From positions 188,128,283-188,192,282 of the forward strand of contig JAQMRL010000001.1 of NCBI GenBank assembly GCA_035578175.1: a stretch of 64,000 nt of DNA, in the 5' to 3' direction. Shown here one piece after another: positions 25,021 through 35,132 of the stretch (position 1 is the stretch's first letter; every line of letters begins with the position of its first letter). The notes beneath the pieces were generated by a model. The model made no database searches, was not told the origin of the DNA, and worked only from the letters and a program-made list of their open reading frames with translations. Position numbers and translations under genes: made by a program. This stretch comes from Catonia carolina. Taxonomy: Eukaryota > Arthropoda > Insecta > Hemiptera > Achilidae.

Positions 25021-25510
25021 TTCATTGGTGACAATTTTTTAAATTGCCTTTTTCTTCGTCCGTCCGTCCGTCACACCCAAATGTCAGAAAGTACACACGA
25101 TAACAACAAAGGGTTTTTGTATTTGTAATTTACACAAAAGGCAGTGGGTCTAAATTAGGTTTGAAGTTCCGGTTTTAACCGGAAGTGGCCCAAAACCGGG
25201 AGTTAAAAATCAAATTCAGAAACTACAAGAGATAGCAACAAAGGGTTTTCGGATTCGTTATCTACACAAAAAGTCAGTAAGCCTTAAATGGGTTTAAAGT
25301 TCCGGTTTTAACCGGAAGTGGCCCAAAATCGGAAGTCAAGAAATAAATTTGGAAACAAAAATAGTGTCATTTGATTTCTCGTAAAGAGTAGATACAGAAA
25401 TCAATAATGGTTTTAGCCATAAGTTTTGACTTAAACAGTAAGTTAACGGTAAACCTTTTTTAAAATTTCCACCAGCCATGAGACAAGTCGATTCATGAAA
25501 GGTTTTTTTA
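25021..25510 (+). repeat. R340 family copy with internal tandem duplication
   Basis: Same landmarks as the other R340 copies, but the module from CAGAAA-TACA ... to the palindromic CCGGTTTTAACCGG and GTGGCCCAAAA occurs twice (about 25084-25200 and 25216-25340), lengthening the copy to ~490 bp. The tail TTCCACCAGCCATGAGACAA is shared with the family. Confidence 0.8.
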
Positions 25511-26069
25511 ACTTACAACTTTTTTTACAAAATTTAGTATTATGTATTTTAAAAATAAGCTAATATATCTTCTTAAATCTTAATTTTGCTCTAGTTTGCA
25601 GTAACCTCTTATTTACAGACGTATGAAGAAATAAAATAATGTTGATTGAAAATGTCATTTTTATTGTCAGGTCTATTTTGAGAAGGGATTTAAACCTTTG
25701 TGTTTTAAACAAGTTGTTTTATTACTTGACAATTATATTTATAATATTAAATTGTGTTTAGTTCTATCTGAGACTGCAGTTTACAAAATAAAAGAAACTA
25801 AAATATTTGTTTTATATAAATGAACATTGTAGTATTTAAGACACGTAAGAAATTATCGGAGTAATTTGAATTGAACAAAATAGATTGTCAGGAATGAATA
25901 AGTAGTACTTGAAATAAGGGTTCCGTTGTAATTAATTCCGATTTTGCTCAAATATGTGATGTAATTTTAAATCCAAGGAATAAACTCCTGAGAAAGAAAG
26001 AAAATATACGAGTACAAAATAATATTCTCATCGTTGTCATACTTCTAGTTTACAAAAGTTATTACTTAC

Positions 26070-26274
26070 TGAATACATCAAGACAAGCTACTTGTTTTTT
26101 CATAACGCCAGTGTTCAGTTGACACATATAACAACCTCTGTCAGATTCTTTAACTTGCCTTATGTGCAAATTCCATGCGTGTTTGTCTTGTGTCACACTT
26201 ACACGAGGACTGTGAGTTACAACTTTTGTATGGAGACTAAGAATTGTTTGATCTTCGACTTTCATCCACCCTAC
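26070..26274 (-). CDS. DIP-like gene, exon encoding most of Ig1
   Basis: The acceptor is TTAACCAG and the donor A|GTAAGT; the exon is 205 nt, starts in phase 0 and leaves one base for the next codon. It begins VGWMKVEDQTILSLHTKVVT, then runs HSPRVSVTQDKHAWNLHIRQ and VKESDRGCYMCQLNTGVMKK, ending QVACLDVF. Strand C Trp (GWMK), the W-x-L-x-I strand E and the D-R-G-C-Y-M-C-Q F strand are the hallmarks of the DIP/lachesin first Ig domain, the Dpr-binding face. ESDRGCYMCQ with the extra Cys before YMC is typical of the family. The start of the longest ATG reading frame (MKVED) is internal to the exon and is not a real start. Confidence 0.93.
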
Positions 26275-26518
26275 CTGGTTAAAAATAATATAACAATAAA
26301 TTATTATATTACATTATTAGGCTATTAAACCATGATAAATTATTATTACATTAATAATGGCTTAACATGTATTTTATATCTGAACAATGAGTTCCCAAAT
26401 AATAATATGGTGATTCAGAACTATACAGCAATCTCTCGGTAGCTCATTCTGTAGCTAAAAATAAGAAAAAGTTCATATAAACATAGGCCCAAAGAGTACT
26501 GAGTTTGTTTTTTAGTTT

Positions 26519-26946
26519 GCCTATAACAGGCAGGTGGAGTATTTTCACTCGATCTGCTTGTTCCCGGGCTACAAAAAAATAGTTCTACTTCTTATCACAT
26601 AGTCAGCCAATTATATGACTGAAGCATTTAAGAACATAAAAGGTAGAGATGTAAATGCACTAGTCAGAGTTATCTCCGCTTATAGTAATGAATTTCATTG
26701 AACAGCTAGAACCTGTGGTGAATGAAGTAAACGTGTCATTTATAGTGTAGAAGGTAGATGCTTTTCAGAGGGCCTGCCATGCTGATAAGCATACTTTTCC
26801 ACTCAGTGAGGAAAGCAATACCAATGTAAGCAATAGCAATGTAAAACATCTAACTCCTCATTTTACTTTGAAAAGTTTCTAGATGTTTAAATCAGCCTTT
26901 CAGTTACTGACCTAAACACAGAATTTACCGAGACACAAACTATGAA
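26519..26946 (-). repeat. R390 family copy, inverted
   Basis: On the minus strand it is the same order of landmarks as the plus copies, from the CGAGACACAAAC flank inward to CCTATAACAGGCAGGTGGAG. It lies in the intron upstream of exon 26070-26274 and pairs with the copy at 20170-20586. Confidence 0.85.
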
Positions 26947-27454
26947 ATCAGTACCCTCGATGAAATGAGACAATATAGATATTTTTAAGGCTGTAATAAA
27001 GAGACAAATCTGATAGTTTCTTATGTATTTTTACCTGATACATTGAATGAACTTGGTTCTAGTAATGTACCTTCATCAGTTTAAAAGTCTCTTAAGTAAA
27101 ACACTGGAATTAGGACTAAAGAATAACACATTTATGTTTTTAACGAGAAATTACTTTGGTAATTGGTAAGTTAAGGTGTATTTTTATTGATTAAATTTTG
27201 TAGAAAATTTATTAAAATTGAACTTCATTTAAAAACAAAGCAAACGTAATAGTAGAAAAATTTTAACACATGAAATATTAACTAATTTTATCCATAGGTT
27301 GAAAATAACAGCTGATTGTTCATTCAGTACTATAGATTTACATAAAATTAATGAATTTAAGTTTAAAAATTACGTAAAAATTAGTTATTAGTTACCTACA
27401 AAAGGTGCTCAAAGTGGCCCCCATTTTGTTAAACACACAATTTGTGCTTAAAAT

Positions 27455-27654
27455 GGCCACCACGGTCTCCCGACCTCACGCCATCAGACTCTTTCCTGTG
27501 GGGTTGGATAAAGTCAATTGTTTATTTAAAACGAATTAAGACACAAGAGTTAAGGAATCGTATAATAGAAGCGGCAGAAGCTATTAAGAATACTCCTACC
27601 GTTATAAGACGCGCTAGAAAAGAATGGATCCGTCGAGCAAAATTGTGTGTCTGA
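27455..27654 (+). pseudogene. mariner-like transposase C-terminal remnant
   Basis: The frame reads KWPPRSPDLTPSDSFLWGWI, then KSIVYLKRIKTQELRNRIIE and AAEAI. WPPRSPDLTPxDxFLWG contains the third catalytic Asp of mariner/Tc1-type DDE transposases (DDE_3) seen in many arthropod elements, and the following K-x-x-V-Y plus ELRxRIxxA is the usual C-terminal tail. Roughly 65 residues remain of a ~350-residue protein. The sequence just before (AAAGTGGCCCCCATTTTGTT) looks like the non-coding 5' part of such elements, suggesting a large internal deletion. Confidence 0.75.
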
Positions 27655-27899
27655 ATCTGAATCACCCATATTTACTATTTTAAAGTTAATATTAAATTTT
27701 TACATATTACTAAATCTATAATATAAAAAAGATGTATTAAAGAGTATTAACATTAAACATATATGGTATATTAAAAAGTTGTGATAGTACATTCTTGTAC
27801 CAAATTTAACATGTTTTTTATTGTCCTGCTATTTAAAACAACTACAAATGAGATGATTAAAGTGTGGCATGAATGACATGAAGATGATCATCCACGTGA

Positions 27900-27948
27900 C
27901 ACTTCATATTTTTATGTGTGTGTGTGGTGTGTGTGTGTGTGTGTGTAC
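27900..27948. repeat. (GT)n microsatellite
   Basis: Interrupted GT run, not within a recognised Helentron-like copy. Confidence 0.9.
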
Positions 27949-28137
27949 TGTAATTTATTTTAAAACTATCTGACAGTTATTTTAATTATGTGTTTAATTA
28001 AATGTTAATTCCGTAGTAAATTTCTGTTCCATTTTCTCTTTAACCACTCTGTGGAACTTCAGGTAGGTGTGATGTTCATTCTTTTAATTAAGTCGCTTTA
28101 ATGTTTGTTAGTTTTCTACGGAATCATCTGTAGTATC

Positions 28138-28232
28138 TACTCTTTTATAATATCAATAACGTAAGGGGTTTGTAAGTCGCCGTGTAATGTTTCGTTATGC
28201 ACGTACCAAGGGGAGCTCGTGATAATCCTGAG
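28138..28232 (-). pseudogene. Jockey-like LINE remnant
   Basis: On the minus strand one frame reads RIITSSPWYVHNETLHGDLQ, then TPYVIDIIKE, the block of Jockey ORF2 that follows the RT domain (xxITNAPWYVxNxxLHxDLxxPxVxDxIxE). Only ~95 bp are recognisable. Confidence 0.75.
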
Positions 28233-29771
28233 TGCTAATTACTACTAGTAGTGGAACCACATGTTTGACAAGCATATGACCGAATAGGTTTCAAAAAATA
28301 TTTGTATACAGAAAGTCTCTGTTTTAACGGTAGGTAAGATAGTTTTCCGATAAAATCGTATAAAAATTTTGTTTTTTCAGTCAATATTTGCTTTTTTAGT
28401 TTGATGTGGCTCGATCAGCTTGGGCGTTCAACAAGTGTAATTCTTAAATATTTTACTTGATTTTATTGTGGAATCTGCGTTACTTTATGAAAATAGGCGA
28501 ACACGTACCAAGACGGAAAAAAGTAACATTTACAGATTTGTTAAGGTTTAATTTAAATTTTCCATTTGTTATGGCATATCAAACTTTTCTTAACGTAATG
28601 TTGAAGGGTCAAAAAAATATCTTGGGTACTTGTTATGGAACTATGAAGAATGGCGGTGTCATCAGTAAAAGTTGCTGTCAAGATGTTATGAAAAACTGGC
28701 AAGTTTGTGCTAATTTCAACTTTTTTGATAGACGCTAATAAATTCAAATTCTCTAAAACACTGTCAGACCAGTCTTTTTATTCATAAAATTCTAATTCGA
28801 TACAATTATTAATTTTATTATTAATTTTATAATACTATGCAGCAGTAAATTAAAAATTAGGTAACTCATTTACTTTTTCAAATTTAGTAATTTTTTTACA
28901 CTAAAATAATCTTGTAAAATTTTTTTATCTTACTCAGGAGGTAATAAAATAAAAGTTTATTAATGATTTAATCCTTCCGCATCATTACATCTTTTCGTTT
29001 AATTTGGCACTCCACACCAAACGGTTTCAAATAAAATTACTACTTTATAACCAAGATCCTTTTCTTGTAAAGTGAGTTGTAAACCGCCAGGGAATATCTA
29101 ACGAACAGTTGATCCAATGTGATGTATTATATATAAAAAATTGAAGGTCGGTATTTAATCATTGAAGGTGTCAGCAATACAAAGATTTTCATTAATTGTG
29201 CCTTAAATTTTACATGTGTTAGAACACTTAATTTTTTAAGTAACCTTTTTAGAATATTTGTGAAAATAATTGGGTATTGTAAAATTTATCGTCAAATTTT
29301 TTTCAAAAGGTCAATTGTACAAGTAAATTTTCACTGAATATTACTTTAGAGAATGCTTCCCTTTTGAAAAAAACTCTTTCTTTTATTTTATGAAAAGTTT
29401 TACTTTAAAAGTTATTATTTTTTAAACCGATACAACCAATTTCTTCGTCATTGGTTGGTGGACATGATATTTTATTAATTACATAGTTAACGAAACTTTA
29501 TTGATGCTACTTCGTTAATTTCTGCTGTTTATGCATTGTTGTTTCAATTATATCTTCGGCAATTTCAACAATACGGCATTTTATTACAACTATTCAAGGG
29601 TAAACAGAACATAATAAATAAATCGTAAATTTGTTGTTTAATAAATAAAGGTAAAAGGTAAATACACAAAATTACTTGCGATTAGAAAATTCTTTTAAAT
29701 TTTTTAAATCTATTAAAGAATTAAATATTATTGTATTCATATCTTTTAAGAGAAAGCATTTCATTACTCAC
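28233..29771. other. intronic stretch, no gene recognised
   Basis: A 93-codon frame at 28457-28738 shows no family pattern and lies antisense to the gene; no other signal. Confidence 0.4.
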
Positions 29772-29914
29772 CTTGTAATCTCCCAGATTAGATACTGAGC
29801 AAAGTAAAACTGCTTCTCTACCCAACGGTACCGTAACATTCTGCATGGGAACATCAAAAAATGGTTCTTTTGGTGCTTCGGTGATGGACTGATGCGATTC
29901 AAAATCTGGCTGAC
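29772..29914 (-). CDS. DIP-like gene, exon encoding start of Ig1
   Basis: Reading on the minus strand, the exon follows a TTTTATTTTCAG acceptor and ends at AAG|GTGAGT. Its two leading bases complete a codon begun in an unseen upstream exon; 47 whole codons follow and it ends in phase 0. The peptide reads QPDFESHQSITEAPKEPFFD, then PMQNVTVPLGREAVLLCSVS and NLGDYK. This is the N-terminal edge of the first Ig V-type domain: a strand A/B segment (NVTVPLGREAVLLC) with the first conserved cysteine, leading to the C strand, whose Trp lies in the next exon. DIP and lachesin proteins carry exactly this NVTVxxGRxAxLxC segment. NVT is a possible N-glycosylation site. Confidence 0.85.
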
Positions 29915-30109
29915 CTGAAAATAAAAAATCAACTTACAGATTACCAAAAATAATACTCTGTAAATAAGCATTCATTAATAGACATACCGTATTGTTCCGA
30001 GTACAAGCCGCAGTTTTTTCCTAAAAATCGGTTCCATAATTTTGACCTGCGGCTTGCATTCGCTCTTTAATAATAATAATCGTTTCTTATTAAGCATAAG
30101 TAGGTATGA

Positions 30110-30119
30110 ATAGAGAGAG

Positions 30120-30150
<31 letters not shown>

Positions 30151-30192
30151 TAAAGAGTGAGAGAGAGAGAGAAAGAGAGAGAGTGAGTGAGT

Positions 30193-30246
<54 letters not shown>

Positions 30247-30255
30247 GAGAGAGAC
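30110..30255. repeat. (GA)n microsatellite
   Basis: Nearly pure GAGA with GTGA interruptions. Long Leu/Ser frames on the other strand are artefacts of this run. Confidence 0.95.
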
Positions 30256-30434
30256 GCACTCCTTACGTAGTGCGTGTACAGTCATTTTGATCAGTTTGGT
30301 GTTACAGTATAAAGTTTGGTAGGAGTTTTCTTATAATTCATTTTGTTTTTTATCCGATCATTTGTTTTTTGTTGTATTTTATACATCGCCATGAGTGATG
30401 TTATATAGGTTAAGGGTACTTTGTGTATACAAGT

Positions 30435-30510
30435 ACCCAAAAAGTATCGCAGGACTTGTCATACCAATTTCGAATTATTGGTATCGCAAGTCCTGTGCTA
30501 CTTTTTGGGT
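30435..30510. repeat. 34-bp inverted repeat, hairpin-forming
   Basis: Arm 30435-30468 (ACCCAAAAAGTATCGCAGGA ...) is complementary to 30477-30510 with four mismatches, separated by the 8-nt palindrome TTCGAATT. It lies inside the TIR element 29984-30787. Confidence 0.9.
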
Positions 30511-31078
30511 AAAAACGCGGAAAAGACATCCACTAAAGAAGCCGGAAGAAAACACATATAATGTAGATGAATCCTTGTGTTCGGCATTGAACAGAAAATA
30601 AACAAAAACTTCTAAATGCTAATTAAGTAGTAAGTGTATTTGTTTGTACGGTATTTTCTTCTTAAAAAATAAAATACTTTCAAAAACATACAAGTACTGT
30701 ACTTGAAATTTATTTCCTAGTTTTGATCGTAATTTTTCCGATGTGGCTTAAATTCGAGTGCGGCTTGTTTTCGGAATAATACGGTATTCTCAAGCTTTTT
30801 TTACATTACTTTTTTTTATTTGTTATCGGGAACTGTACACTACTGACAACTACCCAATTCGATCGCTGCTTTTCGCTATATTTTTGAAGTGGATTAGGCA
30901 TGAGTTTGAACAAGGTCCCCCAGTAGAGTTTGTTCATGGATGACTGTCAGCTGGTCACCATACAAAGTCGCTTGCCCAACCGGTGTTACTTAACAAATAA
31001 CAGCGACTTACATTACTTAAATTATTTACATTACTTGAATTATAAATCTAGTACTAAAGGTAAACTGAGGAAGAACTA

Positions 31079-31869
31079 CAAAGTGATTTTTTAGTCCTGT
31101 TACCTAATTGTCAATGTCGGGTAACGTTTTTCAAAGAAAGGGAAATTTTATTTTATGACACGAAGCTGGTAGCCCTAACCGGTATAAATATGGCAGTGTG
31201 AAATGATTCTTCTTGAGCTGTGTAAAATTTTGTGCCGTTTCCGGTCGTGTTACGAACAGAATGTCTTTTACACTAGAGCAATCGCTTGTGTAAATCTGGA
31301 GGCTGAAGCTCTCGAAATAATCCTCCGTGATACGGATAAAATTTTAATTTTTTAGCATCTTTCTGACCACTCAAATATGATAAACCAACTTGCGAGGAAA
31401 GTTTTCGTAAACTTTTCCGTGGAGAATTGAGCAATCTTGTTTTCACATTCTCTAAAACGTCATCTATCGAGAGAGTTGGTCAACCATTACGTTTTCTTTC
31501 TTAAACACTACCTCTCTCTCGAAATTGGTTTGGTAGCCTAAAAATCGACATTTTTTTCTGGTGGAGGAACACCAACAAATTTAATTTTAAATGATTCTTT
31601 TACACTCGCGTACGATTTTGTAGCAAAATATTGTTCAAGAATGAAACCCAGTTCTAGGATAAAATACATTCTGTTCGTAGCACAGATGTTCTGAAGCAGC
31701 AGAAACGGCACAAAATTTTACACAGCTCAAGGAGAATCAACTCACACTGCCGTATCTATATCGGTTGAGTAGGGCTACCAAATTCGTGTCACAAAATAAA
31801 ATTTCCCTTTCTTAGAAAAAAATTACCAGACATTAACAACTGGGTAACAGGACTAAAAAAATCACTCTG
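31079..31869. mobile_element. Tc1/mariner-type element with ~200-bp TIRs
   Basis: The left end CAAAGTGATTTTTTAGTCCT, then GTTACC, is mirrored at the right end (CAGAGTGATTTTTTTAGTCC, then TGTTACC on the other strand), and similarity continues inward for about 200 bp through GTGTAAAATTTTGTGCCGTT. Both sides abut TA (31077-31078 and 31870-31871), the target duplication of Tc1/mariner elements. The 791-bp length and broken coding region mark a deletion derivative. Confidence 0.88.
31270..31495 (-). pseudogene. mariner-like transposase N-terminal remnant (HTH)
   Basis: On the minus strand one frame reads PTLSIDDVLENVKTRLLNSP, then RKSLRKLSSQVGLSYLSGQK and a short KLKFYPY segment, ending at a stop. 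This matches the paired helix-turn-helix region of the insect mariner-like group (RPxLSxExVExVRxxFxxSPxKSxRxxSxxLGixxxTVxxxLxxxLxxxPY). The DDE domain is absent, consistent with an internal deletion between the long TIRs. Confidence 0.75.
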
Positions 31870-31871
31870 TA

Positions 31872-32780
31872 GAATGCGTATTTTCCTATCCTACCGGAAA
31901 TCAAATTTTAACATGGTTGTGGTTGGTATCTCCCATAAAAATTAACGATAACGTTGAAAAATTCAGCATAAAATTTATGAAATTTTTATATCGCTAATAA
32001 GACAACAGTTTAAGTTATTGTGTAGTTTATTTATTTCTGTATTTATATGAAATGCAACTATTTGTTCGTGGAAAGAGTAGATTTTTATTATTTTTACTCT
32101 TGATATTTCTTTCTGTAATTTCTTATACTGTATTTTCAACTCTTCATTGTTCTCGGCCTATCAGTGTTTCCAATTGAACGATTTCAAATCGAACACAATG
32201 AGTGGGATATTAATAATCAGCTCATTTTTCCTGTAAAGTTTCTTTTAATTTATTTTATCGGAAACATCATACCAGCCTATTTATCGTGAAACAATAGCTT
32301 GTAGATGAATAGTATAAAAAATAATAATTTTCAAATGATTAAATCATTCTTTATTCGCTTTTGAACTACAACTGTATTTCCCAAACTCGCTTATTACAAA
32401 CTATAATCACAAGAGATATGCACTGTTTAGTATTAGAGAGTATAAAATGTGTTTCGTTAGTTTTGGATTGAAATTAATCTGATTTTATCTTTTTCTATTT
32501 TATAAAATGAAATTTGTACTGGAAAAAGGGAGGATCACTTCATGCATTTAATTAAAGGTTTTTAATATCGAAATGTATTAATGATAAGAAAATATTATGT
32601 TTCTAAACAAACAAAATTTTATATTAAATTAAATACATATTTTTAATATTGATCCAGCAAAGAATCTGGTATAGGAAGAAACAGTTAAAATAACCATTGA
32701 TTTTTTGGAACCTCACAAAATATCAAATTTTATATAAAAAATCACCGTTAACTGTTATTATTGTATTTTTTTTTAAATTC
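31872..32780. other. stretch with nothing recognised
   Basis: AT-rich; no TIR, SINE box or family frame seen. Confidence 0.4.
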
Positions 32781-32952
32781 CTAATATGTGTACATTGCAA
32801 TCTGTTCAATTCAGAACAATAAGCAAGCCCATGACCCAATGAGATGAGGATGATGTGTATGATGTGTAAATGAGACGTAGTCTTGAACAGACCCAGGTCG
32901 ATCCATTCCTGAGAGAGTATGGTTAATTGAACCCCAACCATCAAAGTACACT
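32781..32952 (-). mobile_element. SINE-A 3' part
   Basis: On the minus strand: TGTACTTTGATGGTTGGGGT, TCAATTAACCATACTCTCTC, CATTGGGTCATGGGCTTGCT and GAACAGATTGCAATGTACAC, the 3' half of SINE-A. The tRNA-like head is missing. Its reading frame is not a gene. Confidence 0.8.
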
Positions 32953-32992
32953 ATCAAAGTATAATATTTTAATGTAATTTTGGTTTCCGTTG

Positions 32993-33345
32993 TGTTTATG
33001 TTTTCATTCGTGGCAATTTTTCAAACCAGATTTCTTAGTCTGTCCGTCCGTCACACCCAGATATCAGAATGTACAAGAGATAGCAACAAACGATTTTCGG
33101 GTTCGTAATCTACACAAATAGTAAGTGGGTCTGTACTGAGTTTGAAGTTCCGGTTTTGACCACAAGTTGGCCAAAACCAGAAGTCAAGAAATCAAAGTCG
33201 CAATTTGGAAACAAAATTTGTGTCATTCAATTCCTCTTAAAGAGTAGATACAGAAATTATAATGGTTTTTGCCATAAGTCAAACGTAAGCCTTTTTAAAA
33301 ATTTCCACCATCATGAGACGCGTCGTCTCATTAAAGGAATTTTTT
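32993..33345 (+). repeat. R340 family copy
   Basis: GTGGCAATTTTTCAAACCAG, GTCCGTCCGTCACACCCAGA, ACAAGAGATAGCAACAAACG, GAAGTTCCGGTTTTGACCAC and GAGACGCGTCGTCTCATTAA in the order seen in the other two copies. Confidence 0.8.
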
Positions 33346-33410
33346 TATGTTGTGTCTGTGGATTCAATGTTTTTATGTTTTATCTAATTTTCATTCAATT
33401 TTGTCTTTCC

Positions 33411-33914
33411 CACCGGGTTGGTCTAGAGGTAAAGACGTGACCAAAATCAGCTGTTTAACAGCTGATTTTCGGAGACGAAGGTTCCTGGTTCAAATCCTAG
33501 TAAAGGTAGTTACTTTTATACGGAGTTGAATACTATACAGTGGTTACCGGTGTACTTTGCCACCCGCATTAGCGTAGTTGGTAACGTGCTCGCCTCTCAT
33601 CGTGCGGTCTTGGGTTCGAATCGCCTTCAGGCACGGCATATTTTCATATGTTACAAAAATAATTTCATCCCTCACCGTCTGCATTAGCAGTAATTTCAGA
33701 ACAGTAGGACGTTAAACCAAAAAAAAAAAAAGAAAAAAGTACTTTGATGGTTGGGGTTCATTAACCATACTTTCTCAGGAATGGTTGGCATGGGTCTGTA
33801 CTAAACTATACCTCATTTACTCGTCATACCATATCATCATCGTCATCGTATCTCATTGGGTCATCGGGTTGCTTATTTTTCTAAATTGAACAGATTGCAA
33901 CGTACACACATTAG
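33411..33914 (+). mobile_element. SINE-A, full length, split by SINE-B
   Basis: CACCGGGTTGGTCTAGAGGT provides a tRNA A box (TTGGTCTAGAGG) and TCCTGGTTCAAATCCTAGTA a perfect B box (GGTTCAAATCC). The body ends GAACAGATTGCAACGTACAC, then ACATTAGG. The copy is interrupted at 33560-33738 by another SINE. It has an extra palindromic AGCTGTTTAACAGCTGATTT between the boxes. Confidence 0.88.
33560..33738 (+). mobile_element. SINE-B, full length, nested in SINE-A
   Basis: A-box-like AGCGTAGTTGGTAACGTGCT and B box GGGTTCGAATC, then the body ACGGCATATTTTCATATGTT, CTGCATTAGCAGTAATTTC and an A-rich tail. It is bounded by the direct repeat GTACTTTG (33552-33559 and 33739-33746), the target duplication made from SINE-A sequence. 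Confidence 0.9.
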
Positions 33915-34043
33915 GGATTATAGGCCTATAATAATATAAATGTTCGTGTCATATGTCATGTTTATTCTGGAGCCTGCTTGTTTGGAATCTAAACTTGAAC
34001 CTCAGTTTCTAGGATAGACAGATGGTAGTGACAAATGAGCTTT

Positions 34044-35132
34044 TTACTTTTTCTTGCTTGTAGGAATACATAGGAAAGAAAGTATTGTTTTCATGTGGAT
34101 TTTTCGAAATTGAGTTTTCACCGGATTTACACATTGTCAGACCCCTTGAACCCAAAAAACATGTTTTTAGCGATTGGTGTGTGTGTGCGTGCGCGCGCGT
34201 GCGTGCGTGCGAGTGTGCGTGTTTGTGTGTGTGTGTGTGTGAACAGGATATCTCAAGAATCTCATCACTGTACGAAGTTGAAACTTGAAACTTAAATTAG
34301 GTACCACTAGAGGACCCGACACGAACATTTTCATCAAAATCGGTCAACTGGTAGTAGTAGTTTATTCGTGTCATTTTTTTTTGCGACTTTCTCAAAAACG
34401 GCTCTTACTTTTTTTAAAAAATCACGTTATTTACTACATTTTTTATCCTCTACAAGATAAGTTAGACGATATATCTGCTGAATTTTTTGGAAAGGCTGTT
34501 CTCTCGTAGAAACAAACGATTTTTTAAGATTGCAGCCTTCATATGCATTTAAGGCCAAAAGTGTATGTAATAAAAGTTATAAACAATTTAAAAATCTACA
34601 ACTTCTATTTTAAATATTTGTTTGTATAACGCTAAGTTTAGCGGTAATTAGTAATTTTCTGTTTTTTCCTTATGACAATCTGTAAATAAATCGATTTATT
34701 AAGATTACGGCCGTAGTATCCATTTTACGACAATTTGTAAATAATCAAATTTATAGGAAATTAAAAGACCTACAATTTTTTTTAACAGTTTTTTTTACAG
34801 AGCCTAGTAGGCCTATAGCGTGAAAGAGTGATTTTTCCATATTTTTAATCTAAACTGAGGTTGAATTTGCGTTTTTCACTCAAAAAAGGTTGATTTTTGC
34901 AATTTTGAGGTTTCTATTTTGAATTTGTGATGTTTTATTACTAATTTTAGGTTATCTTCTTCTTCTTCTTCCTTCAAGGTTTAGGCAGTCGCCTGTTCCG
35001 AACTCACAAACTTGAAACTCCCAGCTCACTTCCATGCCTTGCGAGGTCGTCCCACATCTCTCTAATTTTAGGTTATATTGTTCATTATTTTGCATTGTCA
35101 AGAGAAACTCGTGTGAGTGTTCCACGGCAGAT
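34044..35132 (+). mobile_element. Helentron-like (HINE) copy 3, with LINE insertion
   Basis: Begins TTACTTTTTCTTGC, has the GT/GC microsatellite at about 34177-34241 and ends with the GTGTGA/TCCACG degenerate hairpin and GCAGAT. It is interrupted by a LINE fragment (34956-35061). Confidence 0.85.
34956..35061 (-). mobile_element. 5'-truncated LINE tail with 15-bp target duplication
   Basis: The 106-bp insert is flanked by the direct repeat CTAATTTTAGGTTAT (34941-34955 and 35062-35076). On the minus strand it starts GAGAGATGTGGGACGACCTC and ends in an (AAG)n tail, as expected of target-primed insertion of a 5'-truncated non-LTR element or SINE. It breaks an otherwise continuous Helentron-like copy, so it is younger. 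Confidence 0.8.

Larger units (their letters stand above)
22232..26069 (-). other. DIP intron 2
   Basis: This 3.8-kb AT-rich intron separates Ig1 from Ig2. It contains two related ~120-bp segments (22570-22690 and 24783-24907) and an R340 copy (25021-25510). No coding signal was found in 22691-24782. Confidence 0.7.
26275..29771 (-). other. DIP intron 1 (of those seen)
   Basis: This 3.5-kb intron separates the two Ig1 exons. It holds a minus-strand R390 copy (26519-26946), a mariner transposase remnant (27455-27654), a short GT repeat near 27916-27948 and a LINE remnant (28138-28232). The stretch 28233-29771 shows nothing recognisable. Confidence 0.7.
3376..29914 (-). other. DIP/lachesin-like IgSF gene, partial span (five exons)
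   Basis: This is the extent of the only host gene recognised. Five minus-strand exons have GT-AG borders and compatible phases (0, 1, 1, 1 between successive exons) and join into one frame of about 262 codons. The product belongs to the insect DIP (Dpr-interacting protein)/lachesin group of the immunoglobulin superfamily: secreted or membrane-anchored neuronal surface proteins with three Ig domains that bind Dpr partners during synapse and circuit wiring. The wording of Ig1 and Ig2 and the NPGQ-type loop in Ig3 resemble DIP-gamma most, from memory and without a search. Introns of 3.5, 3.8, 4.8 and 13.6 kb are full of transposons. The signal-peptide exon upstream and the rest of Ig3 plus the C-terminus downstream were not found. 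Confidence 0.88.
29984..30787. mobile_element. candidate MITE (TIR element, ~800 bp)
   Basis: The left end ATACCGTATTGTTCCGAGTA, then CAAGCCGCA, reappears inverted at the right end (ATACCGTATTATTCCGAAAA, then CAAGCCGCA on the other strand). The interior holds a GA microsatellite and a long hairpin, listed separately, and no transposase. It lies just upstream of the Ig1 exon. Superfamily unresolved. Confidence 0.72.

Noticed and set aside
29975..30285. Leu/Ser-rich frames on the minus strand
   Set aside because: These are translations of the GA microsatellite inside a TIR element.
32723..32944. Frames such as MMVGVQLTILSQEW (also 49467)
   Set aside because: They recur because both are SINE-A sequence in inverse orientation.
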